Shown here: positions 45,229 to 53,916 of the stretch, piece by piece
Position numbering within the stretch: the stretch's first letter is position 1
Layout of the letters: the number at the start of each line of letters is the position of its first letter
Origin: Achromobacter aegrifaciens
GTDB lineage: Bacteria > Pseudomonadota > Gammaproteobacteria > Burkholderiales > Burkholderiaceae_B
Assembly: GCF_902859735.1 (NCBI RefSeq)
Contig: NZ_CADIJY010000004.1
Location: 496,001-560,000, forward strand
Direction: 5' to 3'
Length of the DNA stretch: 64,000 nt
Notes under the pieces: generated by a model
Told to the model about the DNA's origin: nothing
The model's input: the letters and a program-made list of their open reading frames with translations, nothing else
Database searches by the model: none
Program-made: the position numbers and the translations under genes

Positions 45229-45744
45229 ATGCGCAAGCTGTTGCTGTCGGCCCTGCTGGCCGGCCTGATCGCCCGAACGGCCCAAGCGGCCGACATCGGC
45301 CTGTCCATCGAGATCCCGCGCCTGGACGTGGCGGAGTACCACCGCCCCTACGTCGCGATCTGGATCGAAAACCCGGATCAGAGCGTCGCGACCGACCTGG
45401 CCGTCTGGTACGACGTGGCCAAGAAGAACAACGAAGGCACGGAATGGCTCAAGGACATGCGCCAATGGTGGCGCCGCAGCGGCCGCAACCAGCAATTCCC
45501 GGTGGACGGCGTCAGCGGCGCGACCAAACCCGTGGGCAAGCATGCGCTGAGCTTTGACGCGGCCAGCAAGCCGCTGTCGGGCCTGAAGCCCGGCCAGTAC
45601 GCCGTGGTGGTCGAAGCCGCACGCGAAGTCGGCGGCCGCGAGCTGCTGCGCATTCCCTTCCAATGGCCGCCGCAAAAGGCCGAGCAATTGACCGCGCGCG
45701 GCGAACACGAACTGGGCGCCATCGCGCTCGACCTGAAACCTTGA
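45229..45744 (+). CDS. DUF2271 periplasmic protein with ApbE flavinylation motif
   Basis: 171 residues. Signal peptide to about residue 21 (LSALLAGLIARTAQAA), then an immunoglobulin-like DUF2271 fold with YVAIWIENPDQSVATDLAVWYD and WLKDMRQWW. Residues 93-99 are DGVSGAT, the D-x-x-(S/T)-G-A-T motif in which ApbE attaches FMN to the last threonine (Thr99). An ApbE gene lies two genes downstream. Hence a periplasmic flavoprotein that accepts electrons from the PepSY membrane protein is predicted. The motif is seen; the modification is inference. Confidence 0.87.
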   Translation: MRKLLLSALLAGLIARTAQAADIGLSIEIPRLDVAEYHRPYVAIWIENPDQSVATDLAVWYDVAKKNNEGTEWLKDMRQWWRRSGRNQQFPVDGVSGATKPVGKHALSFDAASKPLSGLKPGQYAVVVEAAREVGGRELLRIPFQWPPQKAEQLTARGEHELGAIALDLKP

Positions 45745-45764
45745 GATCCCCTAGGAGCGCAACG

Positions 45765-46565
45765 ATGAAATCCGCCGCCAAACTGGCCGCCGCCCTGGCG
45801 CTGTGCCTGCCCTTCGCCTCCCAGGCGCATGACGTCTGGATGGTGCCGTCCTCGACGGTGCTGTCGGGCACCGACAGCTGGGTCACCGTCGACGCCGCCG
45901 TCGGCAACGACAAGTTCTATTTCAACCACGCCCCGCTGCGCCTGGACGGCCTGGCCGTGACGGCCCCGGACGGCAGCGCCGCCGAAGCCGAGAACATCAA
46001 CAAGGGCAAGCTGCGCAGCACCTTCGACCTGCAACTGAAGCAGGCCGGCACCTACCGCGTGGCCGTGGTCAACGACGGCGTGTTCGCGCGCTGGAAGGAA
46101 GACGGCAAGAACAAGCGCTACTTCGGCAAGCCCGAAGGCCTGGCGCAGGCCGTTCCGGCCAAGGCCGATGAACTGGAAGTCTCGCAAAGCCTGGGCCGCG
46201 TCGAAACCTTCGTGACCGCCGGCAAGCCTTCGGCCGTCAAGCCGGTCGGCCGCGGCCTGGAACTGGCGCCCGTGACCCACCCGAACGACCTGTTCACCGA
46301 CGAGCCCGCCACCTTCCAGATGCTGCTGGACGGCAAGCCCGCCGCCGAACTGGAAGTCAACGTGGTACCCGGCGGCAGCCGCTATCGCGACAAGGTCGGC
46401 GAAATCCAGCTGAAGACGGACAAGGACGGCAAGTTCTCCGTGAAGTGGCCGCAGCCCGGCCTGTACTGGATCGAGGCCGGCATGGAAGACGCCAAGGTCA
46501 GCGTGCCGCAAGCCAAGAAGCGCCGCCTGTCCTACGCGGGCACGGTCGAAGTGCTGCAGCCCTAA
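45765..46565 (+). CDS. DUF4198 periplasmic protein
   Basis: 266 residues. Signal peptide to about residue 21 (KLAAALALCLPFASQAHDVW), the His-Asp-x-Trp start (AHDVWMVPSS) common in DUF4198, and an Ig-like C-terminal half with KTDKDGKFSVKWPQPGLYWIEA. Related domains occur with nickel, cobalt or iron uptake systems and may bind metal through the N-terminal His. Third gene of the Fur-box operon, 20 bp after the DUF2271 gene. Role in metal presentation is inferred. Confidence 0.85.
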   Translation: MKSAAKLAAALALCLPFASQAHDVWMVPSSTVLSGTDSWVTVDAAVGNDKFYFNHAPLRLDGLAVTAPDGSAAEAENINKGKLRSTFDLQLKQAGTYRVAVVNDGVFARWKEDGKNKRYFGKPEGLAQAVPAKADELEVSQSLGRVETFVTAGKPSAVKPVGRGLELAPVTHPNDLFTDEPATFQMLLDGKPAAELEVNVVPGGSRYRDKVGEIQLKTDKDGKFSVKWPQPGLYWIEAGMEDAKVSVPQAKKRRLSYAGTVEVLQP

Positions 46566-46579
46566 GCCGCCGCAGGCGC

Positions 46580-47605
46580 ATGGCCAACTCTCCTTCGTAC
46601 GCCCAGCGCGGCGCGCCGGCCGCGGCCGTGCGCGTCGCCTATGGCGCCATGCCGGCAATGCCGGCGGCGCCCGCGGCGTTGGCCGGCGCCACCATGGGCA
46701 CCACCTGGTCGGCGCGCATGGCGCTGCCGGCCGGACGCACGGAAGCCGCGGCGCGCCATGCCATCCAGGCGGCACTGGACGAAGTGGTCGCCCAGATGAG
46801 CACCTGGGAAGCGGATTCCGACATCACGCGCTACAACCAGGCCGCGGCCGGCTGGCAGGAATTGCCCGCGGAATTCTTCCATGTGCTGAGCCACGCGCTG
46901 GCGCTGGCCGGGGACTCCGGCGGCGCGTATGACCCCACGGTAGGACCGCTGGTGAACGCCTGGGGATTCGGACCGCACCAGCGCGCCTTCGAGCCGCCCG
47001 CGCCTGCCGCCATCGAGGCGGCGCGCGCGCGCTGCGGCTGGCGCCGCGTGCGGCTCGACACCGAACGCCACGCCGCGCTGCAGCCGGGCGGCGCCTATCT
47101 GGATCTTTCCTCCATCGCCAAGGGTTACGGCGTGGACCGCGCCGCGATGGCGCTCGATGCCCTGGGCATCACCCAATACCTGGTCGAAGTGGGCGGCGAA
47201 TTGCGCGCGCGCGGCAAACGGCCCGACGGCCAGCCCTGGCGCGTCGCGATCGAAGTGCCGGACGCGAGCGACGACCATGCGCTGGCCCTGCCGCTATCCG
47301 ACCGCAGCATCGCCACCTCGGGCGATTACCGCCGCCACGCGGGCAACGGCGACGAGCGCTACGCCCACACCATCGATCCGCGCACCGGACTGCCGGTGCG
47401 CAACAATCTGGCCTCGGTCACCGTGCTGCATTCCGGATGCATGCAGGCCGACGCGCTCGCCACCGCCCTGACCGTGCTGGGCGAAGACGAGGGCCTGGCC
47501 TATGCGCGCCGCCACGATCTGGCGGCCTTGTTCATCCTGCGCGAGCGCGACGCCTGGCGCGTCGTCGCCACGCCCGCATTCCAGGCGCTTGCCGCCATAG
47601 CCTGA
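46580..47605 (+). CDS. apbE: FAD:protein FMN transferase ApbE
   Basis: 341 residues. GATMGTTWSARM opens the fold; MSTWEADSDITRYNQ, LDLSSIAKGYGVD (FAD site), VEVGGELRARG, the catalytic YAHTIDPRTGLPV block and SGCMQADALATALTVLG follow. It transfers FMN from FAD to Thr/Ser of target proteins. No signal peptide or lipobox is visible in the first 45 residues, unlike most ApbE proteins, although the target next door is exported. Start at 46580, 14 bp after the DUF4198 stop; ribosome site weak. Confidence 0.9.
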   Translation: MANSPSYAQRGAPAAAVRVAYGAMPAMPAAPAALAGATMGTTWSARMALPAGRTEAAARHAIQAALDEVVAQMSTWEADSDITRYNQAAAGWQELPAEFFHVLSHALALAGDSGGAYDPTVGPLVNAWGFGPHQRAFEPPAPAAIEAARARCGWRRVRLDTERHAALQPGGAYLDLSSIAKGYGVDRAAMALDALGITQYLVEVGGELRARGKRPDGQPWRVAIEVPDASDDHALALPLSDRSIATSGDYRRHAGNGDERYAHTIDPRTGLPVRNNLASVTVLHSGCMQADALATALTVLGEDEGLAYARRHDLAALFILRERDAWRVVATPAFQALAAIA

Positions 47606-47609
47606 CGAC

Positions 47610-48980
47610 ATGCCAGCAACCCGGTTGATCGCGGCAGCATGCGTGGTGGGCGCCTGGCTGCTTCTGTGCGTCTGGGCCCGCCGCCGCGCCAAGCGCCATC
47701 AGGCGCAGCAGGAGCAGGCCTTGCAAGCCCTGCAGGCGCCCGTCCCTGAAGACACGTTGCTGGTCGCCTATGCCACGCAGACCGGCTATGCCGAATCGCT
47801 GGCGGCGCAGACCGCCGAATCCCTGCGCGCGGGCGGCCTCGCCGTGCGCGTGGCCTCGCTGGAACAGCTGGATGCCAAGCGTCTTGCGGCGTATCGCCGC
47901 ATGCTGTTCGTGGTCAGCACCTATGGCGAAGGCGATCCGCCCGACGCCGCCGCGGCCTTCGCCGAACAGATGCAGCAGACGGTCCCGGCGCTGGCCGGCG
48001 CGCATTACGCGGTGCTGGCGCTGGGCGACAGCGAATACGCCCAGTTCTGCGGCTTCGGCCATCGCCTGGACGACTGGCTGCACGCGCAGGGCGCGACGCC
48101 GCTGTTCGACCTGGTGGAAGTCGACAACGGCGACCCCGCCGCCCTGCGCCATTGGCAACACCACCTGGGCCTGCTGGCCGGACGCAGCGACCTGCCCGAC
48201 TGGCAGGCGCCGGTGTATGAATCCTGGCGCCTGGCTGCCCGCGAGCAGCTCAATCCACATAGCCAAGGCGGCCCCTGCTACCTGCTGACGCTGACGCCGC
48301 CAGCCGATGGCGTGCGCGGCTGGCAGGCCGGCGACATCGCCGAGATCGGCCCGCGGCGCGAAGCCGGCGGCCCCTTGCTCGCGCATCGCGAATACTCGAT
48401 CGCATCGCTGCCGGAAGACGGTTCGATCCAGTTGCTGGTGCGCCAGATGCGCGGCGCCGATGGCGCGCTGGGCCTGGGCAGCGGCTGGCTCACCCACATC
48501 GCCCAGCCCGGCGACGCGATCGACCTGCGCGTGCGCGTCAACCGCAATTTCCACGCCCCTGCCGACGACCGTCCGCTGCTGCTGGTGGGCAACGGCACCG
48601 GCCTGGCCGGCCTGCGCGCGCTGATCAAGGCGCGCCGCGCCGCGGGCCGCCGTCGCAACTGGCTGGTGTTCGGCGAACGCAATGCGGCGCATGACTGGTT
48701 CTGCCGGGAAGAGATCGACGCGTGGCGCGCCGACGGCACGCTGGAACGCGTGGACGCGGTGTTCTCGCGCGATCAGGCCGACCGCCGCTACGTGCAGCAC
48801 CATCTGCGCGATGAGGCCCAGGCCGTGCGCGCCTGGGCCGATGCCGGCGCCGCGATCTACGTCTGCGGCAGCCTGCAAGGCATGGCCGGCGGCGTGGACG
48901 CCGCCCTGCAGGACATACTGGGCGCCGCGCGCCTGCAGGCCATGCAGCGCGACGGCCGCTACCGCCGCGACGTGTACTGA
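47610..48980 (+). CDS. membrane-anchored flavodoxin/ferredoxin-NADP reductase (sulfite-reductase-alpha-like)
   Basis: 456 residues. One N-terminal membrane helix (about 5-23), an FMN flavodoxin domain (VAYATQTGYAESLAAQTAE, STYGEGDPPDAAAAF, LALGDSEYAQFCGF) and an FNR domain with FAD motif HREYSIAS, LVGNGTGLAGLRALI for NADPH and YVCGSLQGMAGGVDAAL. It should draw electrons from NADPH in the cytoplasm and feed the membrane PepSY protein. Starts 4 bp after the apbE stop; last gene of the operon. It is not a sulfite reductase subunit: no cysI is nearby. Confidence 0.9.
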   Translation: MPATRLIAAACVVGAWLLLCVWARRRAKRHQAQQEQALQALQAPVPEDTLLVAYATQTGYAESLAAQTAESLRAGGLAVRVASLEQLDAKRLAAYRRMLFVVSTYGEGDPPDAAAAFAEQMQQTVPALAGAHYAVLALGDSEYAQFCGFGHRLDDWLHAQGATPLFDLVEVDNGDPAALRHWQHHLGLLAGRSDLPDWQAPVYESWRLAAREQLNPHSQGGPCYLLTLTPPADGVRGWQAGDIAEIGPRREAGGPLLAHREYSIASLPEDGSIQLLVRQMRGADGALGLGSGWLTHIAQPGDAIDLRVRVNRNFHAPADDRPLLLVGNGTGLAGLRALIKARRAAGRRRNWLVFGERNAAHDWFCREEIDAWRADGTLERVDAVFSRDQADRRYVQHHLRDEAQAVRAWADAGAAIYVCGSLQGMAGGVDAALQDILGAARLQAMQRDGRYRRDVY

Positions 48981-48987
48981 GCTGCGT

Positions 48988-49947
48988 TTACTGCAGCTTG
49001 ATATCGGCCTTCTCGATCACTGTCTTCCAGCGGTCGCGCTCGGCGCGGATCTGCTGGCCGAACTCGGCCGGAGTATTGCCCAGCGGGAACGCGCCCGTCT
49101 CTTCCATCTTGGCCGCGGTCGCCGGATCGCGCACGGCGCGGGCGAAGGCGTCGGCCAGCTTGTCGCGCACGTCGTCAGGCATGCCGGCAGGTCCCACCAC
49201 GCCGTACCAGGCCGTCACGTCGTAATCCTTGTAGCCCTGCTCCGCGAACGTCGGCACGTCCGGCAGACGCGGGTTGCGCTGGGCGCCGGTGATGGCCAGG
49301 GCGCGCAGGTGATTGCTCTTCAGATAGGGCAGCGACGACGGGAAATTGTCGAAGATCACCGGCACCACGCCGCCCACCGTATCGGTCAGCGCGGGCGCCG
49401 AACCGCGATAGGAAATGCTGTTCATCTTGCCGCCGATGATCTGCAGGAACCAGATCATGCCCAGGTCGTTCACGCCGCCCGCGCCGGCATTGGCATAGCC
49501 GTCCTTGTTGGGATTGGCGCGCACGTGCTCGACGAACTCGGCCAGCGTCTTGGCTGGAAACTGCGGATTCACGCTGAGGATGTTGGGGCTGGTGACCAGG
49601 TTGCTGACGGGCGTGAAATCCTTGACCGGATCGTAAGCCAGCTTGGGGAACAGGTGCGGCGCGGTGCCGTGCGTGCTGACGGTGGCCAGGCCCACGGTGT
49701 AGCCGTCCGGCTTGGCCCGTGCGGTGGCGGTCATGCCTATGGTGCCGGACGCGCCCGTGCGGTTCTCCACGACGATCTGCTGGCCCAGGATCTCGCCCGC
49801 CTTGGCGGCCGCAAGCCGGCCCACGATATCGGTCGGGCCGCCCGCCGGGAACGGCACGATCAGCGTGATGGGATGGTCGGGAAAAGCCGCGTGGGCGGCG
49901 GGCAGCATGGCGGCCAGCGCCAGGGCTACGCAAGTCTTGCGCATCAT
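48988..49947 (-). CDS. Bug/TctC-family substrate-binding protein
   Basis: 319 residues; short signal peptide to about residue 20 (ALALAAMLPAAHA). [49 protein letters not shown] and SNHLRALAITGA mark the family. It lies 32 bp behind the N-acyl-D-amino-acid deacylase gene on the same strand, so its ligand may be an N-acyl amino acid or a related carboxylate. It is convergent with the flavoprotein gene, 7 bp apart. Confidence 0.9.
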   Translation of the reverse strand: MMRKTCVALALAAMLPAAHAAFPDHPITLIVPFPAGGPTDIVGRLAAAKAGEILGQQIVVENRTGASGTIGMTATARAKPDGYTVGLATVSTHGTAPHLFPKLAYDPVKDFTPVSNLVTSPNILSVNPQFPAKTLAEFVEHVRANPNKDGYANAGAGGVNDLGMIWFLQIIGGKMNSISYRGSAPALTDTVGGVVPVIFDNFPSSLPYLKSNHLRALAITGAQRNPRLPDVPTFAEQGYKDYDVTAWYGVVGPAGMPDDVRDKLADAFARAVRDPATAAKMEETGAFPLGNTPAEFGQQIRAERDRWKTVIEKADIKLQ

Positions 49948-49979
49948 GGGTATGTCTCCTGTACGGATGGTTGGAATTC

Positions 49980-51464
49980 TTATGTGGCCGCGCCGGCGGC
50001 GGCTTGCGCCATTGCTTCACGGCGCAGGATCTTGCCGGGGCGGGCCATCCCGGGGCGGGCCATGCCGGCTTCGGCCGGGAAGACCTGCTGGCCGTTGACC
50101 AGCACGTGCTCCACGCCCGCGGAAGCCAGCGTCGGCGCCTCCCAGGTGGCGCGGTCCTCGACCGTGTCGGCGTCGAACACAACGATGTCGGCCCAGGCGC
50201 CCTCGCTCAGCTGGCCGCGCCCGGCCAGGCCGAACACGCGGGCCGGCAGGGAAGTCATCTTGGCGACCGCGGTCTCCAGCGTCATCAGCTCGGCCTCGCG
50301 CACGTAGCGGCCCAGCACGCGCGTAAAGCTGCCCCACAGCCGGGGATGCGGATGCGCGTCGTTGGGCAGGCCGTCCGAGCCCACCATGCAGCATTCGTGC
50401 TGGAAGATGCGCTGGACCTCGGCCTCGTCCATGGCGAAGTAGATCGCGCCCGCGGGACACAGCCGCTGCGCCGCGGTGGTCTTGTCGCAGCCCCAGCGCG
50501 CCGCAATGTCGCTGAGAAACTGGCCGCCGCATTCGGGATGGGGCGTGGACCAGGTGATGCGTATGTCCTCGATGGTCTCGGCGCGCTCTGGAATCAGGAT
50601 GGTGGAGCTGCCGGGGTACGGGTAGATGTCCAGCGCCACCTCGACGCCCTCGCCACGCGCGCGGTCGATGTTGGCCAGCGTGGCGCGGCTCTTGCCCCAG
50701 TTCTGCGGCATCATGCATTTGTGGTGCGACAGCACGGTGGCGCAACCCGTGTTACGACCAACCGAGAGCACCTCGTCGACGGCCGCCTCGACCTCGTCGC
50801 CTTCGTTGCGGATATGGCTGGTATGCATGGCGCCGCGCGCCGCCGCCACCCGCGCAAGCCCCTCCAGTTCAGCGGGACGCGCCGCGCCGCCAGGCTGGTA
50901 GGCCAGGCCCGTGCTGAAGCCCACCGCGCCCGCGGCCAGGGCTTCGTCCAGCATGCGCTGCATGCTGTCCTGTTCTTCGGCCGTAGGCTGGGCCGCCGGG
51001 TCGCGCATGGCGGCCAGTCGCAGGTTGGCGTGCCCCACCAGGGCCGCCACATTGATCATGGGTTGCTGCGCGCGCAACTCGCCGAAATAGGCCTGCATGT
51101 CGGCGAACAGCGGCGTCTCCCCCAGCAGGGCCAGCGCCGCGGCCGTATTGCCCGGCAAGGGCGCCGGGGCGCCGCTCACGCCGCAATTGCCCACCACCAC
51201 CGAGGTGATGCCCTGGGTGGTCTTCCATTCCAGGCCGGGCCGCTCCACGAACATCAGGTCGTCGTGGCCATGCACATCGATGAAGCCGGGGGCCACGATC
51301 TTGCCGCGCGCGTCCACCCGGCGCGTGGCAGCCCTGCCCGACAGGTCGCCGATGGCGGCGATGCGCTCGCCCGCCACGCCCACGTCGGCGCGCCGACGTG
51401 GGCCGCCCAGGCCGTCGATGACCCAGCCGCCTTCAATGATCAGATCCAGAGGTTCCTGCCGCAT
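49980..51464 (-). CDS. N-acyl-D-amino-acid deacylase (D-aminoacylase family)
   Basis: 494 residues of the amidohydrolase superfamily. The metal HxH is His65/His67 (FIDVHGHDDL), followed by QGITSVVVGNCGVSGAP, HTSHIRNEGD, LSHHKCM and the late GSDGLPNDAHPHPRLWGSFTRVLGRYVRE, all typical of D-aminoacylases. It releases D-amino acids from N-acyl forms. The C-terminus contains a tandem MARPGMARPG produced by a 15-bp duplication. Divergent from a LysR gene; co-directional with the following Bug gene. Confidence 0.9.
   Translation of the reverse strand: MRQEPLDLIIEGGWVIDGLGGPRRRADVGVAGERIAAIGDLSGRAATRRVDARGKIVAPGFIDVHGHDDLMFVERPGLEWKTTQGITSVVVGNCGVSGAPAPLPGNTAAALALLGETPLFADMQAYFGELRAQQPMINVAALVGHANLRLAAMRDPAAQPTAEEQDSMQRMLDEALAAGAVGFSTGLAYQPGGAARPAELEGLARVAAARGAMHTSHIRNEGDEVEAAVDEVLSVGRNTGCATVLSHHKCMMPQNWGKSRATLANIDRARGEGVEVALDIYPYPGSSTILIPERAETIEDIRITWSTPHPECGGQFLSDIAARWGCDKTTAAQRLCPAGAIYFAMDEAEVQRIFQHECCMVGSDGLPNDAHPHPRLWGSFTRVLGRYVREAELMTLETAVAKMTSLPARVFGLAGRGQLSEGAWADIVVFDADTVEDRATWEAPTLASAGVEHVLVNGQQVFPAEAGMARPGMARPGKILRREAMAQAAAGAAT
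50035..50064. repeat. 15-bp tandem duplication inside the deacylase gene
   Basis: Two adjacent copies of CCGGGGCGGGCCAT plus one variable base (50035-50049 and 50050-50064). It encodes the repeated Met-Ala-Arg-Pro-Gly near the C-terminus and keeps the frame. Confidence 0.8.
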
Positions 51465-51541
51465 GGTGCTCCCGCCTTGAGGGTGTCGCCGGCGGATACG
51501 CCAGGCCAGCGGACGCCGAAAGGGTCTAGTATCGTCGGCCC

Positions 51542-51572
51542 GATCAATCTGGGAAAATTGTTTTTATTGATC
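51542..51572. promoter_or_regulatory. Inverted repeat GATCAAT-N17-ATTGATC before lysR-type gene
   Basis: Perfect 7-bp arms (51542-51548 and 51566-51572) in the gap between the divergent deacylase and LysR genes, 19-49 bp before the LysR start. Candidate binding region of that regulator. Confidence 0.45.
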
Positions 51573-51590
51573 CATCTATCGCTATTTGAA

Positions 51591-52556
51591 ATGAATCGTC
51601 TGCCCAAGCACGTCACCCTGAAGCACCTGACCGCCTTCGTCGCGGTGGCCCAGGAATCCAGCTTCACGCACGCGGCCAAGCGCCTCTTCCAGACGCAGTC
51701 GTCGGTGACCAGCCTGGTGCGGCAGCTGGAAGACGCGCTCGCCACGCAACTGTTCGCGCGCACCAGCCGGCGCGTGCTGCTGACGGCGGCCGGCGAGGAA
51801 TTCCTGCCGCGCGTCATGCGGCTGCTGGCGGATTTCGATGGGGTGATAGACGACGTGCAGCGCTATGGCGCGCTGGAGCGCGGTCGGGTCGGGGTGGCGG
51901 CAGCGCCGTCTGCCATCACGCAGATCATCGCGCCCGCCGCCGCGGCGTTTTCCGCCCGCTACCCGGCGGTGCGCCTGTATCTCAGCGACGACAACTCCGG
52001 CCGCATCCAGCGCAAGGTCGCCGCGCGCGAGGTCGACTTCGGCCTGACCAGCCGCTGGGCCGACGCGCCCGGCCTGCAGTTCGACGCCCTGCTGGAAGAT
52101 CGTTTCGGCGTGTTGTACCGGGAAGACGACGCCAGCCTGCGCCCCGCGCGCGACGGCACGATGCGCTGGTCGGACCTGGCCGGCCGCAAACTGGTGGGGG
52201 TGGTGGACGAGACCGGCATCATGGCGCTGTTGCGCGCCCGCGCCGACCTGCCGATAGAAGCCGGCGCGCCATTCTACGAAGCGTCCAGCACCACCTCGCA
52301 GGCGGCGCTGGTCCAGGCCGGCCTGGGCGTGGCGCTACTGCCTGCGCTGGCCGCGCAGCGGGTAATGGAGCCGGGACTGGCCTACGCATTGCTGGCGCGG
52401 CCCACTGTCGTGCGCACGGTCTGCATCATCCGGCACAAGGAATACCCCTTGAGCCCCGCCGCGCAGGCGCTGATTCGCGCCATCCACGACTACCTGCGCA
52501 GCGCGCCGCTGCCGGCCGGCTGCAAGCGCATGCCGGCCAAGGGTTTGAAAGCCTGA
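51591..52556 (+). CDS. LysR-family transcriptional regulator
   Basis: 321 residues. Helix-turn-helix at about 10-70 (LTAFVAVAQESSFTHAAKRLFQTQSSVTSLVRQLEDALATQLFARTSRR) and a substrate-binding domain with RVGVAAAPSAITQIIAP. Start at 51591 is set by the family N-terminus (RLPKHVTLKHLTAFV); ribosome site not obvious. Divergent from the D-aminoacylase/Bug unit, its probable target. Confidence 0.88.
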   Translation: MNRLPKHVTLKHLTAFVAVAQESSFTHAAKRLFQTQSSVTSLVRQLEDALATQLFARTSRRVLLTAAGEEFLPRVMRLLADFDGVIDDVQRYGALERGRVGVAAAPSAITQIIAPAAAAFSARYPAVRLYLSDDNSGRIQRKVAAREVDFGLTSRWADAPGLQFDALLEDRFGVLYREDDASLRPARDGTMRWSDLAGRKLVGVVDETGIMALLRARADLPIEAGAPFYEASSTTSQAALVQAGLGVALLPALAAQRVMEPGLAYALLARPTVVRTVCIIRHKEYPLSPAAQALIRAIHDYLRSAPLPAGCKRMPAKGLKA

Positions 52557-52574
52557 AAGACAGGCTCGGCGCGA

Positions 52575-53018
52575 TCAGGCTCCGCGCAGCTTCTCATCCA
52601 GCGCCGCCAGCCCCGCCGCGAACACGTTGCGGCCCACGGCGTTGGCCACGTCGCTCAGCTCCGCGCCCTCGACGCGGAAATCCGCCCACCACTCCACCAG
52701 CGTGTGGCCGCCCTCGGTGACGGCATGCAGGGACACGCCGGCGATGTAGTCGCGCATGGGCAGGTCGGTCTCGATGATGGAGTAGCGCAGCGCCGTGCCC
52801 GGATCGTCCAGCATCAGCAACTGCTCGCGGACGAAACCGGAAGGCTTGAGCGACAGGTGCCGCACGCTGCCTACGGCGTCATGGCGGCCGCCTTCTTCCA
52901 GGCGGCTTTCGGCGATGCCGGGATGCCAGGCGGCCAGGCCGTTGAAGTCGCGGAAACTCGCCCAGACTTTCTGAAGCGGCGCGTGGATGATGGCGCTGAC
53001 GTGTACGGTATGCGGCAT
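52575..53018 (-). CDS. SRPBCC-family (polyketide cyclase/START-like) protein
   Basis: 147 residues with the helix-grip fold pattern: VHVSAIIHAPLQKVWASFRDFNGLAAWHPGI at the start and a long C-terminal helix (ELSDVANAVGRNVFAAGLAALDEKLRG). Such proteins bind hydrophobic ligands; ligand unknown. It is the last gene of a three-gene minus-strand unit with the Tm-1-like pair (56 bp behind the TIM-barrel gene). Confidence 0.82.
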   Translation of the reverse strand: MPHTVHVSAIIHAPLQKVWASFRDFNGLAAWHPGIAESRLEEGGRHDAVGSVRHLSLKPSGFVREQLLMLDDPGTALRYSIIETDLPMRDYIAGVSLHAVTEGGHTLVEWWADFRVEGAELSDVANAVGRNVFAAGLAALDEKLRGA

Positions 53019-53074
53019 GCGGACTCCTGCGGGCGCGCGGCCCAGGGATGGAGAAAACGTCGGAAGCGACGGAA

Positions 53075-53905
53075 TCAGAACGTCAGGCTCTTGAATTCGC
53101 GCGTTGCCGCGGTCAGTGCCTGTTCAGTGGGCAGCCGCTCCATCGAGCTGGCGCCATAGAAGCCATGGCAATGCTTGCACGCGCGCAGCACGTAGGCCGC
53201 GTCTTCGGGCGTGGCGATGGGACCGCCGTGGCACAGCACGATGATATCCGGGCGCACCGCCAGCGCGGCAGCGGCGATGCGGTCGATGGCCGCCACGCAA
53301 CCGTCCAGCGTCTGCGCGGTCTCGGCGCCAATCGAGCCGCCGGTCGTCAGGCCCATATGGGCCACGATGATGTCGGCGCCGGCCTTCGTCATGGCGGCGG
53401 CGTCGTCCTCATTGAACACGTAGGGCGTGGTCAGCATGCCCTTCTTGTGGGCCAGTCGGATCATGTCCACTTCCAGCGCGTAGCCCATGCCGGTCTCTTC
53501 CAGGTTGGCGCGGAAGGTGCCGTCGATGAGGCCCACGGTGGGAAAGTTCTGCACGCCGGCAAAGCCCTGGCGCTTGAGGTCGTCCAGGAACACGTCGAAA
53601 TCGCAGAACGGATCGGTACCATTGACGCCGGCCAGCACCGGCGTCTTCTTCACCACCGGCAGGACTTCGCGCCCCATGTCCACCACGATCTCGTTGGCGT
53701 TGCCATAAGCCAGAAGCCCCGCCAGCGACCCGCGCCCCGCCATGCGGTAGCGGCCCGAGTTATAGATCACGATCAGGTCGATGCCGCCCGCTTCCTCGCA
53801 CTTGGCCGACAAGCCGGTGCCCGCGCCGCCGCCGACGATGGGCGTGCGCGAGCGCACCATGGCGCGATACTTGTCCAGGAGTTCGTTGCGGTCAAAGCGC
53901 GGCAT
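53075..53905 (-). CDS. PEP-hydrolase-family TIM-barrel protein (Tm-1 C-terminal domain homologue)
   Basis: 276 residues, complete TIM barrel of the family found as the C-terminal domain of plant Tm-1: [100 protein letters not shown]. The fold is related to phosphoenolpyruvate mutase-like enzymes; the reaction is not known. It follows the Tm-1 N-domain gene by 11 bp and very likely works with it. Confidence 0.85.
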   Translation of the reverse strand: MPRFDRNELLDKYRAMVRSRTPIVGGGAGTGLSAKCEEAGGIDLIVIYNSGRYRMAGRGSLAGLLAYGNANEIVVDMGREVLPVVKKTPVLAGVNGTDPFCDFDVFLDDLKRQGFAGVQNFPTVGLIDGTFRANLEETGMGYALEVDMIRLAHKKGMLTTPYVFNEDDAAAMTKAGADIIVAHMGLTTGGSIGAETAQTLDGCVAAIDRIAAAALAVRPDIIVLCHGGPIATPEDAAYVLRACKHCHGFYGASSMERLPTEQALTAATREFKSLTF

Positions 53906-53916
53906 GGCGGCGGTCC

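Noticed and set aside
47610-48980. Annotating the flavoprotein as sulfite reductase alpha subunit (CysJ)
   Set aside because: It has an N-terminal membrane anchor, no cysI partner and a Fur-box operon context; only the domain fold is shared.
49971-51590. A long in-frame extension upstream of the LysR gene
   Set aside because: It is antisense to the D-aminoacylase gene and low in recognisable sequence; the LysR helix-turn-helix begins right after ATG 51591.
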